From the NCBI GenBank assembly GCA_027886185.1, contig WOAB01000188.1:1674001-1738000 (forward strand): 64,000 nucleotides of DNA, in the 5' to 3' direction. The position numbers and the translations under genes are program-made. Of the stretch, positions 43,709 through 54,169 are shown one piece after another. The stretch is from Rheum nobile (Eukaryota; Streptophyta; Magnoliopsida; Caryophyllales; Polygonaceae). Under the pieces are notes generated by a model. The model was not told where the DNA came from, made no database searches, and worked only from the letters and a program-made list of their open reading frames with translations. Position 1 is the stretch's first letter, and each line of letters opens with the position of its first letter.

Positions 43709-44339
43709 TAAATTTCATCCATGGTGATGTGATCATGCCTATGAACAATCAAGACATCCAGGATCATGCCCCACAAGTGCCATTGTTAGTTCCAAGTGAG
43801 GCCTACACGACCACAAGCACACCGTCTCCGCATGCTACTCACACGTCATCGCCAAGTATCGAGCCACAAGACATGCCACGCAACTCATCAAGCCAGTATG
43901 GTCTGATCACCTTGTTGTCTTCACCACATGTTCCTAGGGTCCACTCAAGCTAATTGGTCCCCTCTTCCCATTCCAAACCCCATGCCAAGGATTGCGCCCA
44001 CAACCCCTCTTACCCGCGCCCGCCACGGCTAGGGTTTCCCTAACCCATCTAAGCCATGGCTTACCTACAAAGTCCATCACTCGAGCCCGAGCTCACCAAT
44101 TGTATCTTGACCTCCAAATTTGCCTATTGAGCCAAGAATGTCGAGCAAAGTCGGAGTTGGTGCGGTGATGGTTGTCGAGCATCTCTCCATTCACCATGGA
44201 CGCATCTGAGATTCACATGTGCATTTATCCTCAAATTTCATGATGACGTGGCATATGGACTTACCTTCATAAAATGCTAACCCAAGGTCCGAATGCCAGA
44301 AGTTTACTTGGGGATTACTCAAAGGCTAGTGAAGGGTTG

Positions 44340-44931
44340 TGATGCGTTCCGGGCTCGACTCAAGCCGGGTAGCGACAAGCTCGGAACGAGCAAGACCATG
44401 GCGTCCCCCTTGGTTCAAGACTTAGTCTAGTTTAGCCTATTTTATAGTATTTCCAGTTTTAGTATGTTTCCCGTTTTAGTATTTCCATTTCCGTACTTTC
44501 TATTTCGGGCGTGTGTCTTTCTCTTGCTAGAGAAGGCTAACCCATTAGTGTGTTTTCGGCCCAAGCCCATTAGGGTTCTTGGTCGAGCCTTATGGCTTTA
44601 AATAGCCTTCATTGTATTCATTATTCCCTACGTTGAAATTAAAGCTTAAGCCTTGCAGTTGAGATCATCTCTTCCCTTAAGCTTCGGCGTCACAAAACTG
44701 GTTAGACCCGATTGAACCACGTCACGGTTCACAAACACAACCTATCCCTTCATCGCTAGCTTCCGCCTGCGAGATCCTCTCGCCCCAACTCGGTCTCGTC
44801 GAGAGCAAGAGAGCCGGTAACCGAGCCCACGCTTGGTTGCTACCTATCCCGGTTACTAAGGAGAAGGATTCGAGGCTGCTTCCTGCCTAGATCCAACGTC
44901 AAACATGATCCGAACCCGTCGAATCACATCA
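44340..44931 (+). repeat. F3 LTR 1
   Basis: 592 bp, TGATGCGTTCC...GAATCACATCA, followed by TAGTATCAGAGC (44934-44945), a PBS one base off the initiator-Met form. Confidence 0.85.
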
Positions 44932-45169
44932 ACTAGTATCAGAGCAGCCAGGGGCACGCAGCACGCCTTCTTCTCCGACGACACCACCACCACAAAACCG
45001 ACGAGCCTTCTGCCCAGATTTCGTCCAAACAAATTTCGTCCTATCCGCAATTTTCTTCCATATTCCTGTAGAGAATCTCAATACGAGTTCGGGAATATAA
45101 AATTCGTCCAAAACGGACATCGTTTGACCCCTCAAAAGACCAAAATACGAATCGTATGCCGCCGAAACC

Positions 45170-45210
45170 CTAGCCTCCGCGACCGCGGTTCACAAAACCG
45201 CGACCGAGGT
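45170..45210 (+). repeat. Quasi-palindromes in F3 unit 1 leader
   Basis: CTCCGCG-AC-CGCGGTT and AACCGCG-AC-CGAGGTT (the second decayed by one base). Unit 2 has four copies here (47040-47123), unit 3 has one (48948-48962), so copy number differs between units. Confidence 0.75.
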
Positions 45211-45328
45211 TTTCTACACTGCCGTTTCCGATTCCCTTTTTATTTATCCAAAACCCTAGCCTCCGCCTCCCCTCATAACCCTAGTTTGACCTTTCCTTAA
45301 CCAACCCATCCTTAGCTCCACCCACCCA

Positions 45329-46208
45329 ATGGCCCGCTGGTATCCATACTTCGAGCCCGACGAGTGGGACCCCGACCCTTGGTTCGGTGGCATGAGACCT
45401 TACAAAGCGGACCCAGATTGGATCCCACCAAGGATTCCGACGCCACCGTGATGCCGCCCGTACTCTCCGCCCCAGCGTCCATCCTACGCACCTAGGCGCC
45501 AACACAACTCGCCACCGCACCGCGAGTACGCCCCAGTGCGGTACCCTGAGCACCTGCCCGTGCGCCATCTCGAGCGCCCTCCCGTGTCACCGATTCCAAC
45601 AGTCGCCCATGAAGCCGCTGACGATGCTCAAGCCAGGACGTTGGAGGCCATACTTTCGAAGATCAAAAAATTACAGAAGGACGCTGCCTCCGACCGAGCA
45701 GCAACTGCGGTCGTAGCCGCGACCTTGGCTGCCATATCCGCGACCGCGGAAAAGCTAGTCGTGATCGCGAACGCGGCCAAAACCGTGACCGCGGCCCCTC
45801 CACCCACGGCCAACGCCGCGACCGCGGCCGCTACAACAGAAATCGCGACCGCGGCCAGCGAATCCGCGCCCGCGGCCAGCAAAACCGTGCCCGTAGCCCA
45901 CCCTATCGTTGTCGAGTCCGCAGCCACCGTGCCCCTTCTGCCGCCCATAGCCGTGCCCAGTGCTCCCCTGCCCGCGTGCAAGACTGACGTATCCATTACG
46001 CCTACTCTAGACTCGTGCTTCCGCGCGATACTCTCCAAGGCACGCGACGCTATGACCGCTCCTGGACCCGAGCCATACCTTCTTATCTTTAAGGTTCCAA
46101 GAGTTGGTCTCGAGCCCGACATTACTTTACCATTGATCGATGAGCATCTACTCTCCCTGGCCCCACCCAGTTCGAAGCGAGGACGCTTCGATTCTAAGGG
46201 AGGGAGAA
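45329..46208 (+). pseudogene. F3 unit 1 ORF, Pro-rich then Ala-rich
   Basis: ATG at 45329 opens MARWYPYFEPDEWDPDPWFG and is stopped by TGA at 45449-45451. The same frame is then open for 252 codons (45536-46294), through an Ala/Thr/Val-rich middle (TAEKLVVIANAAKTVTAA) and a tail with FRAILSKARDAMTAPG and SSKRGRFDSKGGR, running into the next LTR. The Ala-rich part is largely the translation of repeated GCGACCGCGG units. No known domain is recognised. It could be a gag leftover, but that is a guess from position. Confidence 0.5.
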
Positions 46209-46800
46209 TGATGCGTTCCGGGCTCGACTCAAGCCGGGTAGCGACGAGCCCGGAACGAGCAAGACCGTGGCATCCCCATTGGTTCAAGACTTAGTCTAGT
46301 TTAGCCTATTTTATAGTATTTTCAGTTTTAGTATGTTTCCCGTTTTAGTATTTCCATTTCCGTACTTTCTATTTCGGGCGTGTGTCTTTCTCTTGCTAGA
46401 GAAGGCTAGCCCATTAGTGTATTTTCGGCCCCAGCCCATTAGGGTTCTTGGTTGAGCCTTATGGCTTTAATTAGCCTTCATTGTATTCATTATTCCCTAC
46501 GTTGAAATTAAAGCTTAAGCCTTGCAGTTGAGATCATCTCCTCCCTTAAGCTTCGGCGTCACAAAACTGGTTAGACCCGATTGAACCACATCACGGTTCA
46601 CAAACACAACCTATCCCTTCATCGCTAGCTTCCGCCTGCGAGATCCTCTCGCCCCAACTCGGTCCCGCCGAGAGCAAGAGAGCCGGTAACCGAGCCCACG
46701 CTTGGTTGCTACCTATCCCGGTTACTAAGGAGAAGGATTCGAGGCCGCTTCCTGCCTAGATCCAATGTCAAACGTGATCCGAACCCGTTGGATCACATCA
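46209..46800 (+). repeat. F3 LTR 2
   Basis: 592 bp. Purine tract AAGGGAGGGAGAA precedes it (46196-46208), and PBS TAGTATCAGAGC follows at 46803-46814. Confidence 0.85.
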
Positions 46801-47039
46801 ACTAGTATCAGAGCAGCCAGGGGCACGCAGCGCGCCTTCTTCTCCGACGACACCACCACCACAAAACCGACGAGCCTTCTGCCCAGATTTCGTCCAAAAA
46901 AATTCGTCCTTTCCGCAATTTTCTTCCATATTCCTGTAGAGAATCTCAATACGAGTTCGAGCATATAAAATTCGTCCAAAACGGACATCGTTTGACCCCT
47001 CAAAAGGCCAAAATACGAATCGTGTGCCGCCGAAACCCT

Positions 47040-47123
47040 AGCCTCCGCGACCGCGGTTCACAAAACCGGGACCGCGGTTCACAAAACCGCGACCGCGGTT
47101 CACAAAACCGCGACCGCGGTTTT
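47040..47123 (+). repeat. Fourfold quasi-palindrome repeat in F3 unit 2
   Basis: Four head-to-tail copies of about 21 bp built from CCGCGACCGCGGTTCACAAAA, the last forming AAAACCGCG-AC-CGCGGTTTT (47104-47123, 9+2+9 perfect). The second copy has one decayed base. The spacer TTCACA is constant. Confidence 0.85.
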
Positions 47124-47238
47124 CTACACTGCCGTTTCCGATTCCCTTTTTATTTATCCAAAACCCTAGCCTCCGCCTCCCCTCATAACCCTAGTTTGAC
47201 CTTTCCTTAACCAACCCATCCTTAGCTCCACCCACCCC

Positions 47239-48112
47239 ATGGCCCGCTAGTATCCATACTTCGAGCCCGACGAGTGGGACCCCGACCCTTGGTTCGGTGG
47301 CGTGAGACCTTACGAAGCGGACCCAGATTGGATCCCACCAAGGATTCCGACGCCACCGTGACGCCGCATGTACTCTCCGCCCCAGCGTCCATCCTACGCA
47401 CCTAGGCGCCAACACAACTCGCCACCGCACCGCGAATATGCCCCAGTGCGGTACCCTGAGCACCTGCCCGTGTGCCATCCCGAGCGCCCTCCCGTGTCAC
47501 CGGTTCCAACAGTCACCCACGACGCCGCTGACGATGCTCAAGCCATGACGTTGGAGGCCATACTTTTGAAGATCAAAAAAATGCAGAAGGACGCTGCCTC
47601 CGACCGAGCAGCAACTGCGGCCGTAGCCACGACCTTGGCTGCCATAACCGCGACCGCGGAAAAGCTAGTCCGGACCGCGAATGCGGCCAAAACCGTGACC
47701 GCGGCCCCTCCACCCGCGTCCAACGCCGCGACCGCTACAACAGAAACCGCGACCGCGGCCAGCGAATCCGCGCCCGCGGCCAGCAAAACCGCGCCCGCAG
47801 CCCACCCTGTCGTTGTCGAGTCTGCAGCCATCGCGCCCCTTCTGCCGCCCACAGCCGTGCCCAGTGCTCCCATGCCCGCATGCAAGCCCGACGTATCCAT
47901 TACGCCTACTCCAGACCCGGGCTTCCGCGCGATACTCTCCAAGGCACGCGACGCTATGACCGCTCCTGGACTCGAGCCATACCTTCTTATCTTTAAGGTT
48001 CCAAGAGTTGGTCCCGAGCCCGACGTCACTTTACCAATGACCGCTGAGCGTCTACTCTCCCTGGCCCCACCCAGTTCGAAGCGAGGACGCTTCGATTCTA
48101 AGGGAGGGAGAA
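47239..48112 (+). pseudogene. F3 unit 2 ORF
   Basis: Same ORF as unit 1 but stopped at codon 4 (TAG at 47248-47250) and again at the conserved TGA. Open from 47368 to 48198 (276 codons), with a Pro/Arg-rich start (SPPQRPSYAPRRQHN), the Ala-rich middle and the SSKRGRFDSKGGR tail. Confidence 0.5.
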
Positions 48113-48704
48113 TGATGCGTTACGGGCTCGACTCAAGCCGGGTAGCGATGAGGCCGGAACGAGCAAGACCGTGGCGTCCCCCTTGGTTCAAGACTTAGTC
48201 TAGTTTAGCCTATTTTATAGTATTTTCAGTTTTAGTATGTTTCCCGTTTTAGTATTTCCATTTCCGTACTTTCTATTTCGGGCGTGTGTCTTTCTCTTGC
48301 TAGAGAAGGCTAGCCCATTAGTGTATTTTCGGCCCAATCCCATTAGGGTTCTTGGTCGAGCCTTATGGCTTTAAATAGCCTTCATTGTATTCATTATTCC
48401 CTACGTTGAAATTAAAGCTTAAGCCTTGCAGTTGAGATCATCTCCTCCCTTAAGCTTCGGCGTCACAAAACTGGTTAGACCCGATTGAACCACGTCACGG
48501 TTCACAAACACAACCTATCCCTTCATCGCTAGCTTCCGCCTGCGAGATCCTCTCGCCCCAACTCGGTCCCGCCGAGAGCAAGAGAGCCGGTAACCGAGCC
48601 CACGCTTAGTTGCTACCTATCCCGGTTACTAAGGAGAAGGATTCGAGGCCGCTTCCTGCCTAGATCCAACGTTAAACGTGATCCGAACCCGTCGGATCAC
48701 ATCA
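48113..48704 (+). repeat. F3 LTR 3
   Basis: 592 bp, followed by PBS TAGTATCAGAGC at 48707-48718. Confidence 0.85.
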
Positions 48705-49079
48705 ACTAGTATCAGAGCAGCCAGGGGCACGCAGCGCGCCTTCTTCTCCGACGACACCACCACCACAAAACCGACGAGCCTTCTGCCCAGATTTCGTCCA
48801 AAAAAATTCCGTCCTTTCCGCAATTTTTTCAATATTCCTGTAGAGAATCTCAATACGAGTTCGGACATATAAAATTCGTCCAAAACGGACATCGTTTGAC
48901 CCCTCAAAAGGCCAAAATACGAATCGTCTGCCGCCGAAACCCTAGCCTCCGCGACCGCGGTTTTCTACACTGCCGTTTCCGATTCCCTTTTTATTTATCC
49001 AAGACCCTAGCCTCTGCCTCCCCTCATAACCCTAGTTTGACCTTTCCTTAACCAACCCATCCTTAGCTCCACCCACCCC

Positions 49080-49359
49080 ATGGCCCGCTGATATCCATAC
49101 TTCGAGCCCGACGAGTGGGACCCCGACCCTTGGTTCGGTGGCATGAGACCTTACGAAGCGGACCCAGATTGGATCCCACCAAGGATTCCGACGCCACCGT
49201 GACGCCGCCCGTACTCTCCGCCCCAGCGTCCATCCTACGCACCTAGGCGCCAACACAACTCGCCACCGCACCGCGAGTACGCCCCAGTGCGGTACCCTGA
49301 GCACCTGCCCGTGCGCCATCCCGAGCGCCCTCCCATGTCACCGGTTCCAACAGTCACCC
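49080..49359 (+). pseudogene. F3 unit 3 ORF, truncated
   Basis: ATG at 49080, stop TGA at 49089-49091, then the Pro/Arg-rich segment. The frame is cut at about 49359, where the internal region joins LTR 4 within LTR sequence. The whole Ala-rich part is missing. Confidence 0.5.
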
Positions 49360-49922
49360 AAGTCGGGTAGCGACGAGCCCGGAACGAGCAAGACCGTGGC
49401 GTCCCCCTTGGTTCAAGACTTAGTCTAGTTTAGCCTATTTTATAGTATTTTCAATTTTAGTATGTTTCCCGTTTTAGTATTTCCATTTCCGTACTTTCTA
49501 TTTCGGGCGTGTGTCTTTCTCTTGCTAGAGAAGGCTAACCCATTAGTGTATTTTCGGCCCAAGCCCATTAGGGTTCTTGGTCGAGCCTTATGGCTTTAAA
49601 TAGCCTTCATTGTATTCATTATTCCCTACGTTGAAATTAAAGCTTAAGCCTTGCAGTTGAGATCATCTTCTCCCTTAAGCTTCGGCGTCACAAAACTGGT
49701 TAGACCCGATTGAACCACGTCACGGTTCACAAACACAACCTATCCCTTCATCGCTAGCTTCCGCCTGCGAGATCCTCTCGCCCTAACTCGGTCCCGCCGA
49801 GAGCAAGAGAGCCGGTAACCGAGCCCACGCTTAGTTACTACCTATCCCGGTTACTAAGGAAAAGGATTCGAGGCCGCTTCCTGCCTAGATCCGACGTGAT
49901 ACGAACCCGTCGAATCACATCA
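49360..49922 (+). repeat. F3 LTR 4, 5'-truncated
   Basis: 563 bp; lacks the first ~29 bp and the polypurine tract. The junction has a short shared CAAG string. It ends GAATCACATCA and is followed by target duplication GGTTG. Confidence 0.85.
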
Positions 49923-50369
49923 GGTTGCATGCTTGTTAATGCTATGTTATGTCAAGAGTTTTTTCTCAACCATTTCTTAGGTTATTTAAGCTCGTCTTTT
50001 TTTCATTTTTTAGGAAACTTATCTAGCAAACAAACCTTGAGTTATCTACTGTCTTTGACTTTGAGAGATTCCAAAAATATCTTTTTACCTTCATGAGTTT
50101 ATCGAAGTTCTAGTCTTGTTGTTTGTGGTGCGTTTATGCATGACCAATCTGACGAATTGTTCAAGACTAAGGGGTGTGTTCATCCTCTTGATCTTGTCCA
50201 TCCCAAAAATCCAAGAAAAGAATCCTAAAAAAGGCACGATCAAATCGTCCCCAAAACTCTAACTCTAAATCACTTGAATTAAAGATCTTTTGGTGTTTCA
50301 GTGAAGATCAAACTTTGGAGGCCAACTTTCCTTGATGCTGAGCATCAACTTGGTTTGGATTACATCAAG

Positions 50370-50382
50370 TGGTATCAGAGCC
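50370..50382 (+). promoter_or_regulatory. G3 primer binding site, initiator tRNA-Met
   Basis: TGGTATCAGAGCC, two bases after the LTR end ACATCA. Confidence 0.8.
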
Positions 50383-51470
50383 TCTTCCAGGTAAGTCCTC
50401 AAAACCAAAGGCTTGTAATTATTCCAATTCTCGGACTTGTTGTGCTCAAAAAATTCTTGCCAAATTAGCCTAGAAATTCTGGAAAATTTTATGTGTAATG
50501 TGTACTTGTTCTTGACTGAAATTCTGAGGTTGAAGACAAATCTTTCACTCCTATAAAACTTAAACATTAACTCACAAAAATCAGCCAAGAAGAGTTGTCG
50601 AGCCAAAATTAATCCACTATCACCACCTCGTAACCCTTCGGATTTCTGACCCAAAACCCACCCTTCCTTGATTATTTTTGTTGAACCTTGGACTATATTT
50701 ATGTTATGCCATTTTATGTATATTATATAGTTTAATCAAGGTCCAACTTTTATTGAAAGTTCTAAAATTCATGATTTACTTTCTCTTACGCAGAATTGAG
50801 TGAAACTTGTAAGTCTTGCAATCTCTTGTTGTTCTTACGATTGTTGGCCATAAATTTTTTTAAGGAAAAGTCAGACTCAACAAGAAAAAGAATTCGAGCT
50901 TAGAAAATTCAGACTTGATGAAAGTAAAAGAACAATAAGTCGAGCTTAGAAGAATCCGGACTCTGAGAAAAAGAAGTCGAGCTAAGGCCATTTTTGTGTT
51001 ATCTTTGTCAAAACTGAATAGTTGCTCAAGTACCACGAGTGAGTGAGCTTTGAGTTTACTATGTTTTGGACTTATATTGCAAACTTAATGTTTGACCTTG
51101 GTGTAACCCTCTTGCAACCCAAACACCCAAGCCAATACCTAGTCCAAGTAGAGCACTTCATTTCTGATTTTTGGAGTCAAGAACTTGTCTTTGGTCTTGC
51201 CCTTGTTAGAGGTGATCTACCCTTGTGTTGATCTAAAATGGTTTGTGTGTGGTTCTTCAACTATGTCAGAAGTGTACACCTCTTGTTTCCTTGAAGATTG
51301 TGGATCTTGTCCTTACTTAGAGGTGATACTCTATACCTTGGAACTTATTGAATTCTTTACAATTTTTACTAACCTTACGCCATTCTTTGTTTTAGTGCTT
51401 TTCTTGGTTCTTTCTGTTTTCTTTTCTTTGGCATTTGCTTTTGATGTAGGAAAAGAAAGATAAAGAGCAC
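50383..51470 (+). other. G3 5' untranslated internal region
   Basis: AT-rich sequence with repeated AAGTCGAGCT-like strings (about 50895-50985) but no domain. Open frames are short. Confidence 0.4.
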
Positions 51471-51497
51471 CCAAGGAATGGAAAAAAGCCAGCCACT

Positions 51498-52570
51498 TTG
51501 ATCGAGATGCAACAACTATGGCGCCAAATCTGTGAAGAAGGAAGAGAGGAAGAATTTGCCAATGCTAGAGATGTGTACGAGCGCACCTGGGGTGACCTTT
51601 TGAGAGCCTTAGACGAAAGGCTTTACCAATGTCTATGTGAGGTACGAGGACAAGGAGCTTATGAAACCCCTCAAGGTTCCACACATGTAAATGAGTTCAA
51701 CGAGCCCTACCAAGACATCAGTCCCTCCAATGTTCCTAGGGAGAGTTCTTGGGATCAACGACCAAAACGAGCTCAAACTTACCCTCAAGATGAAACGGAG
51801 AATCCATTTTCTTCCAAGGATACCACAAGGTATCCTTCACGCCACCAAGGGCAATGCTCATACCCCACACTTGAGCGCGCTGCAGTGACCCTATCAAGCA
51901 CCGATTGACCCTTTGATGATGCCTCGACGTGTGCCTACTATCCCACAAGAAAACCATGAGCGAACAAGGTTTAGGGGCATGTCAACGAGGATCTCAACCT
52001 ATGACAACTGAGGCTACCCCTATGATGATCAAGAGAGGCCACAAGAGAGGGAGCACCATGTGGCATCAATTTGTCAATCCAACCTTTTGCAAGCACTTCC
52101 GAAGTTAAAACTTACATGGATTGGGAGTCAAAAAATGAACCATCTTTGACTTTTACGGCTACACCGACATCATAAAAGTAGCCATTGCCACCACCCATTT
52201 CATCAACTTTGCGTATGCTTGGTGGAAAGAACACAAGGAAGAACGTTACCATGATGGATACCCCGCCATCACCACTAGGGAAGAGCTCAAAGAAACTCTT
52301 AGGTTCAGGTTTGTGTAGGAAGATTACGAGATCGAGTCCAAATCAAGTTCGAATGCATCAAGCAAGGCACAAGAACCCCTGAAGAGTTTGACAAAGAGCT
52401 TAAGCAACTTTTTTTTGGCTCGGACATTCATTTCCCCAATCATTATGTAATTTCAAAATTCATTGGTGGTTTTAATGGTGATATTGCCTCTCATGTTGAG
52501 TTGCAAGGGCTTGGTCTAGGTACACAAATTGAAGAAGTCTTCCATTATGCCAGCCAAGTGCATTAAAATC
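51498..52570 (+). pseudogene. G3 gag remnant
   Basis: The first frame (51498-51908, 136 codons) has a helical N-terminus (EEEFANARDVYERTWGDLL) and a polar tail. After stops and frame changes, the gag core is recognisable as AWWKEHKEERYHDGYPAITT and ELKETLRFRF near 52205-52320. Decayed. Confidence 0.6.
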
Positions 52571-52739
52571 TTCAAAGGAAGAAGGCTTCGGTACCTCTGC
52601 ACCATGGGGCTCCAACACCATTCCTAGCTCTTTTTCTCAGCATCAAAGGCGTCAAGAGCCAATAAGTGAGCCACCTAAGCCCTAACCTAAGCAAGGGACG
52701 CCCACACCACTTCAAGCTCCCAAGAAGGATGACAATTCC

Positions 52740-53390
52740 CACACTAGAGATGTCAAGTGCTATAAGTGCATGAGAAGAGGGCACTATGCTCGTGATTTCC
52801 CTACCAAGAGACATGAACAAGGGGAGTATAAGTCTAAGGATGAGTACCATGGATATGACGAGCAAGAGGTTGAAGAGGAAGAAGAAATACATGTCACGGC
52901 CGCCACCGGTGAGTGCTTTGTGGTAAAGAGGACTCTTGTTTCTAATGAGTCTACTTCTTTTCCCTCCCAACTAGAGACCATCAAGACTCTTTGTTCTAAA
53001 CTAGGTACCAAACCACTTATTTCCACATCTTGTCATCCACAAATGGATGGACAAACCGAGGTAGTGAACTGAAATCTTGGTGCTTTGCTTCGTTCTTTGT
53101 TGAGCACTAACTTGTGAAGTGGGAAGAAAGCCTTGCCTTCATCGAGTTTACTTACAATAGAATCATTCATTATTCCACCAATAAGACTCCTTTTGAAGTG
53201 TTCTATGGAAGAAACCCTATTACTCCCTTGGACATGGTTCCATATTCCACGAAGGATAAAGAGAGCCAAGATGGTGTTGATCAAGCTGAGCACATCAATC
53301 ACCTTCATGAGACCACCTAACTCCAATTAGAGAAGCGCACGGCCCAAGACGGTGTTAATGTGTTTAATGTCGCTGACTTATCTCCTTTTG
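52740..53390 (+). pseudogene. G3 zinc knuckle fused to integrase C-terminal part
   Basis: CYKCMRRGHYARDF is a knuckle whose last Cys is Phe. An acidic stretch (EEEEEIH) follows. Then, within the frame 52770-53072, comes CSKLGTKPLISTSCHPQ and DGQTEVVN, the region of the integrase catalytic Glu (Glu kept). Protease, RT, RNase H and most of integrase between them are gone, at about 52940-52985. A stop follows at 53070-53072, then TPFEVFYGRNPITPLDMV in the next fragments. Confidence 0.7.
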
Positions 53391-53449
53391 TGGTAGGTGA
53401 AGGTGACTCGGACGATGACGCGGATTCAGGGTCAAATCCCTTTCAACAG

Positions 53450-53457
53450 AGGGAGGA
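53450..53457 (+). promoter_or_regulatory. G3 polypurine tract
   Basis: Purine run AGGGAGGA directly before TGATGTGATC. Confidence 0.5.
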
Positions 53458-54168
53458 TGATGTGATCACGTCTATGATCAATCAAGACATCCAATATCAT
53501 GCCCCACAAGTGCCCTTGCCAGCTCCAAGTTACGCCTACATGACCCCAAGCACACCGCCATCGCATACTACTCACACGCCATCGCTGGATGTTGAGTCAC
53601 AAAACATGCCTCGCAACTCATCAAGCCATCCTGGTCCGACCACCTTGCCGTTTCCATTACAGATTCCTAGGGTCCAGTCAAGCTCATTGGAGTCCCCTCC
53701 TCCCATGCCAACCCCTAAGCCAAGGGTTGCGCCCACACCTCCTCTCACTCGCGCTCGCGCGTGCCAAGGCAAAGGTTACCCATACCCCTCTCGGCCATGG
53801 CTCAGCTCCAAGGGCCATCACTTGAACCCGAGCTTGAAAACTATATCTAGACCTATAAAGTGGCCTATTAAGCCAAGAACGCCGAGAAAAGTCGAAGTTG
53901 GTGCGGTGATGTTGATCCAAGTCCAATCGAATGCGTGGTTGTCGAGTATCTCTCCTTTCACCATGGACGCATATGAGATTCCCACGTGCGTTTTTCCTCC
54001 AATTTCATGATGACGTGGCATATGGACTTACATTCATAAAATGCTAACCCAAGGTCGAAATGACAAAAGGTACTTGGGGATTAGTCGGAGGCTAGTGAAG
54101 GGTTGCATGCTTGTAAATGCTAGGTTATGTCAAGAGTCTTTTCTGTACCATTTCATAGGTTAATTAAG
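53458..54168 (+). repeat. 3' LTR of G3 (copy C), truncated
   Basis: TGATGTGATCACG..., matching copy B until GTTAATTAAG, then cut by the Cassandra remnant. It contains a long open frame (53360-54010) rich in Pro, Ser, Thr and His, the coding-like tail of this family. It also preserves the empty target site of F3 near 54085-54095. Confidence 0.7.
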
Positions 54169-54169
54169 T

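Larger units (their letters stand above)
44340..49922 (+). mobile_element. Tandem array F3: four LTRs and three internal regions
   Basis: LTRs 44340-44931, 46209-46800, 48113-48704 (each exactly 592 bp) and a 5'-truncated fourth 49360-49922. Internal regions are 44932-46208, 46801-48112 and 48705-49359 (deleted). The target duplication GGTTG occurs only at the outer ends (44335-44339, 49923-49927). The uninserted sequence is seen once in the paralogous LTR near 54085-54095. Each unit has an initiator-Met-like PBS and one damaged Ala-rich ORF, so the family is non-autonomous. Confidence 0.9.
43725..50367 (+). repeat. 5' LTR of G3 (interrupted, copy B)
   Basis: About 1.06 kb after removal of the F3 array: TGATGTGATCATGCC...TGGATTACATCA. 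Part of the first 600 bp resembles the translated tail of the 3' LTR copy at 53458-54010. Confidence 0.7.
43725..53457 (+). mobile_element. Gypsy element G3, internally deleted, 5' LTR split by array F3
   Basis: 5' LTR 43725-44339 plus 49928-50367, PBS 50370-50382, gag, zinc knuckle, direct jump to late integrase, polypurine tract, 3' LTR from 53458. Protease, RT and RNase H are absent. The element sits next to X2 sequence, as LTR copy A sits next to X1. Confidence 0.75.

Noticed and set aside
45628..46287. 219-codon minus-strand ORF
   Set aside because: Mirror of the Ala-rich plus-strand ORF with GC-rich bias; no domain. The same holds for 47538-48029.
47040..47123. CRISPR-like direct repeats
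   Set aside because: Repeats are palindromic with constant short spacers, lie in a plant LTR element, and have no unique spacers or cas genes.
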